Shown here in pieces: positions 14,568 through 21,326 of a stretch of 22,905 nucleotides of DNA. The notes beneath the pieces were generated by a model. The model had not been told where the DNA came from and did not search any database. It saw nothing but the letters and a program-made list of their open reading frames with translations. The position numbers were made by a program, and so were the translations under genes. How positions within the stretch are numbered: position 1 is the first letter of the stretch; each line of letters starts with the position of its first letter. Source of the DNA: GCA-002790615 sp964438025 (GTDB lineage: Bacteria; Patescibacteriota; Minisyncoccia; Moranbacterales; UBA2206); assembly GCA_964438025.1 (NCBI GenBank), contig CAYTIK010000016.1, positions 1-22,905 on the forward strand, written 5' to 3'.

Positions 14568-15179
14568 CTATTTTATTTGAGAAACTACCCTATAGAACCC
14601 CTCAAAATTTTCATAAAGATAGCTTCGCCATCCAAGTTCTCTACCGGCCATGACATTTTTTTCATCGTCGTCCCAAAACATAATTTCCTCCGGCTGGATA
14701 TTTTCTTTATTTTTCAAATCATTAGTTATAATTTCAAAAAATTCCTTGTCCGGTTTTTTATAGCCCATTTCCGCTGAAGAATAAATTTTATCAAATATTT
14801 TTTCCAAGCCCATATCTTCCCTGATATATTTCGTCCGGTATTTTTCTTGATCCGTGCCTAAATAACATTTTATGCCCATTTTTTTGAGTCTTGCAATCTC
14901 TGCAACTATTTTTTCATCAATATAATGTTCCGACTTGAACCAATAATCCAGCAGTTCCTCCACCAAACCTGGCCACGCCCACTTTTTTAATAAGGGTTCT
15001 AATTCTTCTTTTAAATCCGCCTTACCTACCAAGCAATCCTGAAATCGGCCCTTGAAAAATGGCAGCATGACATCATTGGAAATTCCGAATTCTTTTTGAT
15101 ATTGGACGCTAAACATATCCGGCTTATTGATTATCACGCCATCGGCATCCAACACAATAACCTTTATTTTATTTTCCAT
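14568..15179 (-). CDS. HAD-superfamily hydrolase
   Basis: 203 residues. Motif I DADGV (Asp11 nucleophile, Asp13 acid/base), motif II Thr109 in YLGTDQ, motif III Lys141 or Lys142 in GYKKPD, motif IV FWDDDEKN (170-172) with the Mg-binding acids. A helical cap (about 17-85) lies between motifs I and II, as in subclass I phosphatases such as phosphoglycolate phosphatase and 2-haloacid dehalogenases. All catalytic residues are present, so an active phosphatase of unknown small-molecule substrate is likely. A promoter candidate at 15202-15231 lies next to an 18-bp motif shared with the promoter of the neighbouring ArsR-type gene. Confidence 0.85.
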   Translation of the reverse strand: MENKIKVIVLDADGVIINKPDMFSVQYQKEFGISNDVMLPFFKGRFQDCLVGKADLKEELEPLLKKWAWPGLVEELLDYWFKSEHYIDEKIVAEIARLKKMGIKCYLGTDQEKYRTKYIREDMGLEKIFDKIYSSAEMGYKKPDKEFFEIITNDLKNKENIQPEEIMFWDDDEKNVMAGRELGWRSYLYENFEGFYRVVSQIK

Positions 15180-15201
15180 ATCTATATATTTGCATCTTGA
15201 T

Positions 15202-15231
15202 ATAATAAATTGCCTTGCAGATAAATATCAA
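15202..15231 (-). promoter_or_regulatory. Candidate promoter of the HAD gene
   Basis: On the minus strand TTGATA (15226-15231), 18-bp spacer, TATTAT (15202-15207), 22 bp before the ATG at 15179. The 18-bp motif shared with the arsR-type promoter (15237-15254) lies 5 bp upstream of the -35. Confidence 0.45.
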
Positions 15232-15236
15232 TATAT

Positions 15237-15288
15237 ACATTCTGGCTTTCTGCACCTGCCTGCCGGCAGGCAGGGAATATCAGAATGT
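15237..15288. promoter_or_regulatory. Copy 2 of the ACATTCTG dyad, split by a 20-bp palindrome
   Basis: ACATTCTGGCTTTCTGCA (15237-15254) is identical to 15652-15669. Its dyad partner CAGAATGT lies at 15281-15288 and forms the last codons of the ArsR-type gene. Between them is the perfect palindrome CCTGCCTGCCGGCAGGCAGG (15255-15274), which looks like a later insertion of a CPR-type interspersed repeat. Confidence 0.6.
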
Positions 15289-15609
15289 CTTAATAAATTT
15301 GAAGAAGCGTCGGCCGTAAGGAGACAGGGAATGACCCACTTCTCTGCCATGCCGGTTTTTATTCAACAAGCCGGCTTGCACCAATTTTTTGGTATGCTCG
15401 GAAATAGTTTTGGGATTTCCCTTAGTCGCTTCGCATATGCCGTCCAGAGTTATCCCGTCTTGTTTTGAAATCAGAGATAAAATTTCAATCCGATGATAAT
15501 TAGCCACTCCCTTAAAATGGCGCTCCATTTGCTTGGGTGTTTTTTGTTCTGGTCGTTTTATCTGTTCCGACCAGATTGATGATTTTTTTCTTTTTTTATA
15601 AACCAACAT
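15280..15609 (-). CDS. ArsR-type winged-helix transcriptional regulator
   Basis: 109 residues. A basic 30-residue N-terminal tail precedes a winged helix: RHFKGVANYHRIEILSLISKQ (helix 1), LDGICEATKGNPKTISEHTKKLVQAGLL (helix-turn-helix with recognition helix) and the wing KNRHGREVGHSLS. No metal-binding CVC box of classical ArsR sensors is seen, so the signal is unknown. The start at ATG 15609 is the first Met; a second Met at residue 28 begins at the conserved domain. A dyad (15650-15677) overlaps the -35 region of its own promoter, which suggests autorepression. The same 18-bp sequence precedes the HAD gene downstream, which suggests the HAD gene is a second target. Confidence 0.8.
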   Translation of the reverse strand: MLVYKKRKKSSIWSEQIKRPEQKTPKQMERHFKGVANYHRIEILSLISKQDGITLDGICEATKGNPKTISEHTKKLVQAGLLNKNRHGREVGHSLSPYGRRFFKFIKTF

Positions 15610-15640
15610 GTTTTTATTTTTTTACCCAGCCCCTAAAACA

Positions 15641-15677
15641 ATTATACCACAACATTCTGGCTTTCTGCAGAATGTTG
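15641..15677 (-). promoter_or_regulatory. arsR-type promoter with overlapping 10-bp dyad operator
   Basis: An extended -10, TGGTATAAT (TATAAT at 15641-15646 on the minus strand), lies 31 bp before the ATG. CAACATTCTG (15650-15659) and CAGAATGTTG (15668-15677) form a perfect 10-bp inverted repeat with an 8-bp spacer, across the spacer and -35 region. This is the layout of a repressor operator. Confidence 0.6.
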
Positions 15678-15703
15678 GAATATTGTATTTATTATTACGA
15701 TTA

Positions 15704-15874
15704 TCATTTCTTTCTCCAGTCGGCAATCTCAATCTTGCCATTCCCCTTGTCTTTGATAGTTAATTTCTGTTTCTCTTTCCAGCCGTATTTCTCGATTATT
15801 TTCTTGGGAATAGTCACGCTGTAGCTATAGGCACTGGATTTTTTTAACTTGTGGACACTTTTTTGTTCGGTCAT
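15704..15874 (-). CDS. AbrB/MazE-like swapped-hairpin DNA-binding protein
   Basis: 56 residues, ATG 15874 to TGA 15704. It begins MTEQKSVHKLKKSSAYSYSV, then VTIPKKIIEKYGWKEKQKL, then a C-terminal strand ending IEIADWRKK. The S-x-S-V-T-I-P-K-x-I-x-x-x-x-G-W pattern is that of SpoVT/AbrB-fold proteins, which dimerise and bind DNA and include MazE-type antitoxins and transition-state regulators. No toxin gene is adjacent: the next genes are the ArsR-type regulator (downstream) and the peptidase-E-like gene (upstream). It may be a solitary regulator. One copy of the 23-bp double palindrome (15925-15947) lies 51 bp upstream of its start. Confidence 0.8.
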   Translation of the reverse strand: MTEQKSVHKLKKSSAYSYSVTIPKKIIEKYGWKEKQKLTIKDKGNGKIEIADWRKK

Positions 15875-15888
15875 AGAATTTAAAAAAA

Positions 15889-15916
15889 TTAGAAATTAGA
15901 TATTAGAAATTAGATA
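15889..15916. repeat. 14-bp tandem repeat upstream of the AbrB-like gene
   Basis: TTAGAAATTAGATA occurs twice without a gap (15889-15902 and 15903-15916), in the 76-bp space between the peptidase-like gene and the AbrB-like start. A direct-repeat operator or simple slippage repeat. Confidence 0.6.
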
Positions 15917-15924
15917 TTTTTTTC

Positions 15925-15947
15925 GAGGCCTCTATAGAAGCTTCTAT
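15925..15947. repeat. 23-bp double palindrome, copy 1 (AGGCCT + AAGCTT units)
   Basis: Two abutting palindromes, GAGGCCTC and AGAAGCTTCT, with a 12-bp period. 22 of 23 bases match copy 2 (16639-16661). It lies upstream of the AbrB-like gene, 3 bp past the end of the peptidase-like gene. Confidence 0.75.
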
Positions 15948-15950
15948 TTT

Positions 15951-16607
15951 TTAATTGAATTTTTTCCAGATCCCTTCCGATATGACCTCCGTTTTTTTAT
16001 CCACAACCTTAATAGCCGTATTATCATCAATAGCATAAAAAGTTTTCGGAAGCTCTTTTGACATCTCTTCTAAATTCTCCAAATTCACCTTGGGGAAATA
16101 TGGAGAATTCAGATGCGGACGGATCAAAAAATCAACGAAGCCGAGGCCTTCATCTTTTTTATATTCTCCGACTGCCTCTGAATATAATCGCTCTGACGTG
16201 CTGAGATCCAAACTTTTACAGGCAACCATACTGCCAGCACTGACTCCCACATACACCTTCGTTTTTAGCATTTCCGGCAAAAGTTCTTTAAGACCAGATT
16301 CTTCTATCCAACGCATCAGATGGAAAGTATTTCCTCCTTCAAAAAATAGTATATCAGCTTGCGCTAGTCGTGGTTTCCAAACATCTTGCGGCACAGCAGA
16401 AATATCCACAACATCAATCTGTTTAAAGCCAAGTTTTTTACAATTAACCAAATCCTCAATCAGCCAATCCTTGTCGCCTTCTTCAACATTAGATGCTGTC
16501 GGAATAAAGGCTATATTAAGCTGTGAAAATGGTTTTTCGGTCAATTCCAAAAGAGCATTGACAATCGATTTATTGGATAGCCCTGCTGATGTTAACAATA
16601 ATTTCAT
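15951..16607 (-). CDS. Peptidase E-like protein (family S51)
   Basis: 218 residues from ATG 16607. Features: MKLLLTSAGL strand, FIPTAS, FFEGGNTFHL (oxyanion/substrate loop near 89-96), the nucleophile elbow GVSAGS (Ser123) and LIRPHLNSPYFP (His165), all in the order of the S51 family, whose prototype PepE cleaves Asp-X dipeptides; cyanophycinase is a relative. The reading frame opens 22 codons upstream, but those residues (with EASIEAS) are translated from the 23-bp palindromic repeat, so ATG 16607 at conserved sequence is preferred. It lies between the nuclease-NTPase and AbrB-like genes, with a copy of the repeat on each side. It could recycle peptides or be a proteolytic arm of the neighbouring system (inference). 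Confidence 0.85.
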   Translation of the reverse strand: MKLLLTSAGLSNKSIVNALLELTEKPFSQLNIAFIPTASNVEEGDKDWLIEDLVNCKKLGFKQIDVVDISAVPQDVWKPRLAQADILFFEGGNTFHLMRWIEESGLKELLPEMLKTKVYVGVSAGSMVACKSLDLSTSERLYSEAVGEYKKDEGLGFVDFLIRPHLNSPYFPKVNLENLEEMSKELPKTFYAIDDNTAIKVVDKKTEVISEGIWKKFN

Positions 16608-16638
16608 AAAATTATTTTTATTTTTAAAATTTATCGTA

Positions 16639-16661
16639 GAAGCCTCTATAGAAGCTTCTAT
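16639..16661. repeat. 23-bp double palindrome, copy 2
   Basis: GAAGCCTC and AGAAGCTTCT units, same orientation as copy 1. It lies 32 bp upstream of the peptidase-like ATG. On the minus strand TTGATA (16669-16674), a 17-bp spacer and TATAGA (16646-16651) could form a promoter with the palindrome covering the spacer and -10. Confidence 0.75.
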
Positions 16662-16692
16662 TTTTTTTATCAAACTTATCTCTAAAAAAATA

Positions 16693-19155
16693 TTACTTAT
16701 CGGTTGGATAGTATTTTTTCAAAGATAAAAATATACCCCTGATTTCATTACTTAGCTCTTTACTAATCCTTTCGCAATTATTCATGAATAAGTTTCCTTT
16801 TAATAATTTATTGTCATTTTCCTCAATGTTTTTAATATTTTCTGCAAATATTACAATCCTTTTCTCTCTTAATTTCATTTTAGTCAAGGTATCTTTCTCG
16901 GCTTCGATTCCATAAGTTAAGCTTTGAAGCGATTTCCAGATCGCACTATCATCAATAGTAGTGTCATACAAACATGCTTCAATATAGGGAAATTTAGTTA
17001 TCAATACCTTATAATAATATCCGCCGGTTCTTGTTAGATACACGACTGAGTCAATGGTAATTGGCTTGGCATCTGTTGATTTTAGCAAATTATACCTTTT
17101 CAAATCGTTAATAACGGAGATTATTTGATCTGTATTTGCCCCAAGCTTAGAAAAAATGTCTAAGCACGTTTTAACTTCGACCTCCACTGTTTTGTCAGAC
17201 TTAGAATTTATATAGAGAAAAGCTAAAATATAAAGCCGCATAAGTCTCAGCTTTTTAGCGCTTAGTTTTGAATCAAAAATATTTAAACACTTTGTGCGAT
17301 TCTCTTTATAATATTTCCACATTCCCAAGATAGAGCCTTTAAATACTTCATGAAATGGGAAATCATAGTCAAAGCTTTGCAAAGTCATCTTGAGAGCTTT
17401 ATCTGCATGAATATGACCAGACATTAAAAAGTTTCTAATATAAGACAATCCCTGTCTAATATCTAGACCTGCCATAGCTTCAACAAAATCTCCTGCTTTC
17501 CCTGATAAAACGCTCTTCCTGACGATGTCAAAGAAAACGCCTAGATTTGGAACATCCAAAACAATCCCCTTGGAAAAAGGAATCTTAACATGTTGACCTT
17601 CTAAAATTTTCTTTGATAAAGCGAGTCTTTTTGATAGAACCTCCTTGAACGGCGGAGGGTCTAGCCATAATTTTCGTAATTCAAAAGCATTAAAAAGAGA
17701 ATCGTCTTTATGCTTAACAAATGTTGTATCTCGAATTGATATTATAACATTACAAAAGATTCTTTTTGACAAAGCAAGACCTTCAGACAAGACAGTCCGT
17801 TCCAATTCGTCATCCTCATACAAATCTATATTATCTAATACTAGAACACATAATTCCTTACTAGAAATATATCCGAGTATTTTATCTACGTAGGGCTCTA
17901 CCTGCTCATAATCTTTCATGATATGATCAGTAATTCTTTTTTTTATTTCAGTACCGTCCTTTGGCAAAAGTGCAAGTGGCCCTTTTTTTAAAGAATCAAT
18001 GTCGTTTTTATAAGCTGGCTCTATAGCAGATTCAAAATCAGTAGAAATATCCTTTTTGCAATTCTGAATATAATCTCTTAACTTTTCATAAATAAAATCG
18101 CGAACTTTTTTTTCTCTTCCCATAGAATAAAAGTCAACATAAATCCAGTGTGCTTTCTTTTTTTCAAGAATATCTTTTCCATAAACTAATTCGAAATGTT
18201 TCAAATATGTTGATTTTCCAACACCTACTGGAGCAATTACTAATGTCACAGGGGGAGCAAAGGAAATTTTTCCATCAGATACAATTTTTTCAATTGTTCC
18301 TCCGCCCTTACCAACTTTTATTCTTTTGGCAGGCTGGACAGAAATCGGCTTACTATCTACTAGGTGCATTTCGAGTGTTTTATCGAATTTCATTCTTGCA
18401 CTTGTTAAAACATAGCACTTTTGTAGATATTCAGAACTATTCAAAAAAGCATCTGAATACAATGCTCCATCCAAGGCTGGTGCAAGAAAATCAGCTACAT
18501 TATTTCTATCAACTCTCGTTTCTGAATCTGGCACTATCGTCAAAAGCTTATTGTCATTAATTACCTCTGCTTCATTAGTAAAAAGACTTGTGCCTGATTT
18601 AGTAATACTCACATTTGAAAGAAAATAAAATAATTTTTCAATATCTTGATTATCATCGAAAGGAAATAGAAGATTAGCAAAACCCTCTTCTTCTCTATTT
18701 AAGTATTGATAAGTAAGCATAGCACACCAACATCTACCATTAGTAACAACAGTAATTTGCGCACTTTTGTTCTTTGAATACTCAATAGCCTGCTTAATTG
18801 CTTCTGAGATTTCTCCGTTTCCTATCAAGCTACCCGTTAATTTTAATTTATTTTTCTTTGTAGGATTTGGAAAAGAAGACCCAATTTTTTTTGCTTCTAT
18901 TACAATTGTCACATCACCTGCCCTTAATATGTAATCAACATATTTATCACCACTTTGTCCTATACATCTTTCCTCAACCTTAATTTGTCCATAGTTCCAC
19001 CCCAATACATTTCGTATTATTCTGTCAATTATAGCAAACCTCGTCTGTGCTTCTGATGCCTTTTCTAGATCTTGAGCAGTAAGCTTCTTGAAATCAACTA
19101 GAATCAAATCCCAATTTTCAGATATTAGCCCCCAGTCATTTGTTTGTTTTTCCAT
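16693..19155 (-). CDS. PD-(D/E)XK nuclease fused to P-loop NTPase and winged helix; candidate defence protein
   Basis: 820 residues. N-terminal domain (about 30-145): EAQTRFAIIDRIIRNVLGW..VEER..KYVDYIL..VTIVIEAKK resembles the type I restriction HsdR N-domain, with PD-(D/E)XK residues Asp74, Glu87 and Lys89. Residues 150-280 are unassigned. The NTPase domain has Walker A APVGVGKST (308-316), Walker B CVLVLDNID (436-444) and a sensor-like IISIRDTTF (Arg475). After GLDIRQGLSYIRNFLMSG (563-580), an AAA+ lid-like helix, a winged helix appears likely at about 660-720, followed by a charged helical C-terminus. The layout of nuclease effector, NTPase switch and helical C-terminus recalls STAND/Avs-type anti-phage proteins, but no TPR sensor is seen, and no methylase or HsdS gene is near. 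Substrate is likely DNA. The fold calls are by eye. Confidence 0.72.
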   Translation of the reverse strand: MEKQTNDWGLISENWDLILVDFKKLTAQDLEKASEAQTRFAIIDRIIRNVLGWNYGQIKVEERCIGQSGDKYVDYILRAGDVTIVIEAKKIGSSFPNPTKKNKLKLTGSLIGNGEISEAIKQAIEYSKNKSAQITVVTNGRCWCAMLTYQYLNREEEGFANLLFPFDDNQDIEKLFYFLSNVSITKSGTSLFTNEAEVINDNKLLTIVPDSETRVDRNNVADFLAPALDGALYSDAFLNSSEYLQKCYVLTSARMKFDKTLEMHLVDSKPISVQPAKRIKVGKGGGTIEKIVSDGKISFAPPVTLVIAPVGVGKSTYLKHFELVYGKDILEKKKAHWIYVDFYSMGREKKVRDFIYEKLRDYIQNCKKDISTDFESAIEPAYKNDIDSLKKGPLALLPKDGTEIKKRITDHIMKDYEQVEPYVDKILGYISSKELCVLVLDNIDLYEDDELERTVLSEGLALSKRIFCNVIISIRDTTFVKHKDDSLFNAFELRKLWLDPPPFKEVLSKRLALSKKILEGQHVKIPFSKGIVLDVPNLGVFFDIVRKSVLSGKAGDFVEAMAGLDIRQGLSYIRNFLMSGHIHADKALKMTLQSFDYDFPFHEVFKGSILGMWKYYKENRTKCLNIFDSKLSAKKLRLMRLYILAFLYINSKSDKTVEVEVKTCLDIFSKLGANTDQIISVINDLKRYNLLKSTDAKPITIDSVVYLTRTGGYYYKVLITKFPYIEACLYDTTIDDSAIWKSLQSLTYGIEAEKDTLTKMKLREKRIVIFAENIKNIEENDNKLLKGNLFMNNCERISKELSNEIRGIFLSLKKYYPTDK

Positions 19156-19219
19156 AAAGTTAATAGAAATAATTTATATTTTAAACCTATTAAATGCAAT
19201 ATAATATTCGCTATTTACC

Positions 19220-19225
19220 ATTATA
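19220..19225 (-). promoter_or_regulatory. Candidate -10 box of the nuclease-NTPase gene
   Basis: Perfect TATAAT on the minus strand, 64 bp before the ATG at 19155. The -35 position (CCTGTA at 19243-19248) is poor and abuts palindrome copy 3, which may reflect activator or repressor control. Confidence 0.4.
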
Positions 19226-19247
19226 TAAGAGGAATTTAATTTTACAG

Positions 19248-19270
19248 GAAGCTTCTGTAGAGGCCTCTAT
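19248..19270. repeat. 23-bp double palindrome, copy 3 (inverted order)
   Basis: GAAGCTTC then AGAGGCCTCT, that is, inverted relative to copies 1 and 2. It sits just upstream of the presumed -35 of the nuclease-NTPase gene. Confidence 0.75.
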
Positions 19271-19297
19271 TCCTCCACTCTACCACTGCTATCGTCT

Positions 19298-19333
19298 ACC
19301 CGCAATACTTCGCATCGCCAATGCAGGCGGGCA
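19298..19333. repeat. Degenerate GC-rich hairpin repeat with GCAGGCGGGCA
   Basis: CCCGC (19299-19303) pairs with GCGGG (region 19327-19331 on a slipped register), enclosing GCAT-CGCCA-ATGC (19312-19324). GC-rich in AT-rich surroundings; shares an 11-mer with 5346-5356. Noncoding gap between the methyltransferase and nuclease-NTPase genes. Confidence 0.45.
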
Positions 19334-19359
19334 AAAAACAAGCCAAAAATATAATGACA

Positions 19360-20129
19360 CTACCTTTTCTGCACCACATATACTATTCTATGCCTTGGTA
19401 ATTCAATTCCCTTCTTGGTTTTGTAAAGTTTGGTATATTTTTCTAAACATTTCTTGTCTTTTCTCGCATTAAAATCTTCAAATATTGGAACGCCTTCAAG
19501 AAAAGTTTTTAAGTCTTTCTCTGTTTTGTAATATTCATCATAAAAATACTCCTGAGAAAAAATGATTTTAAATCCAATATCTCTTAATTCTTCCTTGTGT
19601 TTTTTTAATCTCGATTCATTCCATTCTCCAAAATCCTGCCCTCTGCCAAATATTTCTTTTATTTTTTGAGTATCTTTTTCTCCAATCTTAATTTCAACAA
19701 AATATCCTTTATTCTTGAGAAGTCGGAAAATTTCTGAAAATTTTGACGGACCACGTCTGGAATATATAACATCAAATGTCCTGTCCTTGTATTTAGTTTT
19801 ATAAGCATCTGCTTTTTTAAACGAAATGTTCTTTATTCTTTGTTCTTTTTGCCATTTAATTCCAGCGTCAAGCATTCCCCGAGACAAATCAATCGCAATT
19901 ATTTTTTTAAAATATGGAGACATCGAAAGACTGAATTTTCCATCAGCACAGCCAATATCCAAAGCAACTTTATTTTTTCCAGAAACTTTAATCAATTTCT
20001 GTTTAAAAACTTCTTCTGGTTCTTCCTTTGGATATTCCGTTATTGATTTATAGCTATGGCTAGAATAGCTTCCGAATTTTTTGGCAACTTTGTTATAAAA
20101 TTTATAATTTCCAGTTTTTCAGAAATCAT
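19360..20129 (-). CDS. Class I SAM-dependent methyltransferase, frameshifted near its start
   Basis: The intact frame covers 19360-19995 and on upstream to 20118. It carries KVALDIGCADGKFSLSM (SAM motif I), IIAIDLS, FDVIYSRRGPSKF and GYFVEIKIGE, a Rossmann methyltransferase of unknown substrate. The upstream in-frame stretch also reads like protein (KTGNYKFYNKVAKKFGSYSS..) but meets TGA at 20119-20121 with no ATG. An ATG at 20129 in another frame gives MISEK; one extra A in the A5 run (20115-20119) would join it to the main frame as a 256-residue protein. So the gene is either freshly broken, relies on slippage at the A run, or contains a sequencing indel. If translated as is, TTG 19995 would give 211 residues lacking the N-terminal helices. 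Confidence 0.75.
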
Positions 20130-20211
20130 GATTATTTATTTAGCAATAAAAAAACCACTGGCTTTTTCTTTTGTTCTACCTCCACTGTCACAAAAACAAG
20201 TCGAATTTTAA

Positions 20212-21267
20212 TCATCCGAAATAATTTCCCACGGCGAACTCAAACTGTTTCAAAAACAGTTCTTTGAAATAGGAAGCATTATTTTGTTCATAAAACAAAA
20301 GTATCGCTTTTTTGTATTCTATTTCATCCATACTTCTGTAAGAAAGCGGGCAACAGTCAAAAGACTGCAAAATAGCATTGCCGGCCAGTCGGCTGGTGCG
20401 TTTATTGCCGTCCGCAAACGGCTGGATATAGGCGATAAGCAACATTAAAATAACCGCCTTTTCAAAAGCATTTCCTATTTTATTAACCCTTTGGCAGGAT
20501 TTTTCCAGAGCCTCTTTGATCTGGAACTCATTGTCCAGCGGCGTATATTTTGTTCCGGTTATCCTCACCAGCGTTTTTCGGAGATTTTTTGCCACCGCCA
20601 AATCCTCGGTCAAAAGCGCGTGGATATCTTCAATTTTTTTAACAGTTATCTCTTGGAAGGACTCCTTACTTTCACGAATATATTCCAGCGCAGCTTTATG
20701 ATTAAGAATCATCGTAGCCTCCTCCTGCGTGTGGCCAGCGGCCCTCTGGCTATTCTTGATTAGTTGTTCAGTTTCTAGGAGATTGTACGTGTTGCCTTCA
20801 ATCTTGGAAGACTTCCAGCTAAAATCAATGTTCAGCCTTTCTATTTCTTTTTTTAGTCCCTCCGTGGAAATGTTTTTAATTTTCTCTTTGTAAATTTCAT
20901 CCAACTGCGCAAGTTTATTTTTTTCGTCATCGGTAAAAATATCTTTCAATTGACTAAATATGTCAAAATTAAATTTTTCTTTTATCTCTCGCTTATCGGT
21001 ATCTATGGCAAAATATTTTTCGACATTGATTTTTTTCACGATTGAATATTGGGCAGAAGACTGATAAGCGACCGCGCGCCCAGCACCTTGCCTCTCAATT
21101 AAATTGAGCTCTAGCAATTTTTCCAAATCTCGGGAAATGGTTATTCTAGTAATTTTGTCTAACTCTTTTTGAATATATTCAACTATTTGACCAATAGAAA
21201 TAGCCCCCCTTTCGGAAATAAAGGCTAAAATAGCGTCTTGTCTTTTGTTTAATTCACTGTTTTTCAT
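20212..21267 (-). CDS. HTH-Fic domain protein with altered Fic motif (His to Gln)
   Basis: 351 residues from ATG 21267. N-terminal winged helix (about 1-70: RQDAILAFISERGAISIGQIVEYI.., DLEKLLELNLIERQGAG), linker, then a Fic domain. The inhibitory motif SxxxEG is present (SSKIEG, about 153-158), and the active-site loop is IQPFADGNKRTSR (Gln282 in place of the catalytic His; GNKR variant of GNGR). Fic enzymes transfer AMP or another phosphate group to proteins; His is the general base, so AMP transfer may be lost or changed. The frame opens at GTG 21306, but the promoter's -10 lies at 21297-21302, so the real start is the ATG at 21267. The winged helix plus a dyad in its promoter suggests autoregulation. 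Confidence 0.85.
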   Translation of the reverse strand: MKNSELNKRQDAILAFISERGAISIGQIVEYIQKELDKITRITISRDLEKLLELNLIERQGAGRAVAYQSSAQYSIVKKINVEKYFAIDTDKREIKEKFNFDIFSQLKDIFTDDEKNKLAQLDEIYKEKIKNISTEGLKKEIERLNIDFSWKSSKIEGNTYNLLETEQLIKNSQRAAGHTQEEATMILNHKAALEYIRESKESFQEITVKKIEDIHALLTEDLAVAKNLRKTLVRITGTKYTPLDNEFQIKEALEKSCQRVNKIGNAFEKAVILMLLIAYIQPFADGNKRTSRLAGNAILQSFDCCPLSYRSMDEIEYKKAILLFYEQNNASYFKELFLKQFEFAVGNYFG

Positions 21268-21296
21268 ATGGTTTTTTATATCATTTTTATGTCTTA

Positions 21297-21325
21297 ATTG
21301 TATCACTTTTGATATGATTAGTCAA
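21297..21325 (-). promoter_or_regulatory. Promoter of the Fic gene with internal dyad
   Basis: On the minus strand TTGACT (21320-21325), 17-bp spacer, TACAAT (21297-21302): 5/6 and 5/6 matches. The dyad TATCA-CTTT-TGATA (21301-21314) lies between and over the -10, a good position for repression. Confidence 0.65.
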
Positions 21326-21326
21326 G

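Noticed and set aside
15127..15468. Plus-strand reading frame with a PAGRQG-like segment
   Set aside because: The segment is only the translation of the CCTGCC/GGCAGG palindrome, and the frame is antisense to the ArsR-type gene.
16090..16728. Plus-strand reading frame of 212 codons
   Set aside because: Antisense to the peptidase-E-like gene and running over a palindromic repeat; no domain.
21268..21306. GTG start 13 codons upstream for the Fic gene
   Set aside because: It would lie upstream of the predicted transcription start, next to the -10 box.
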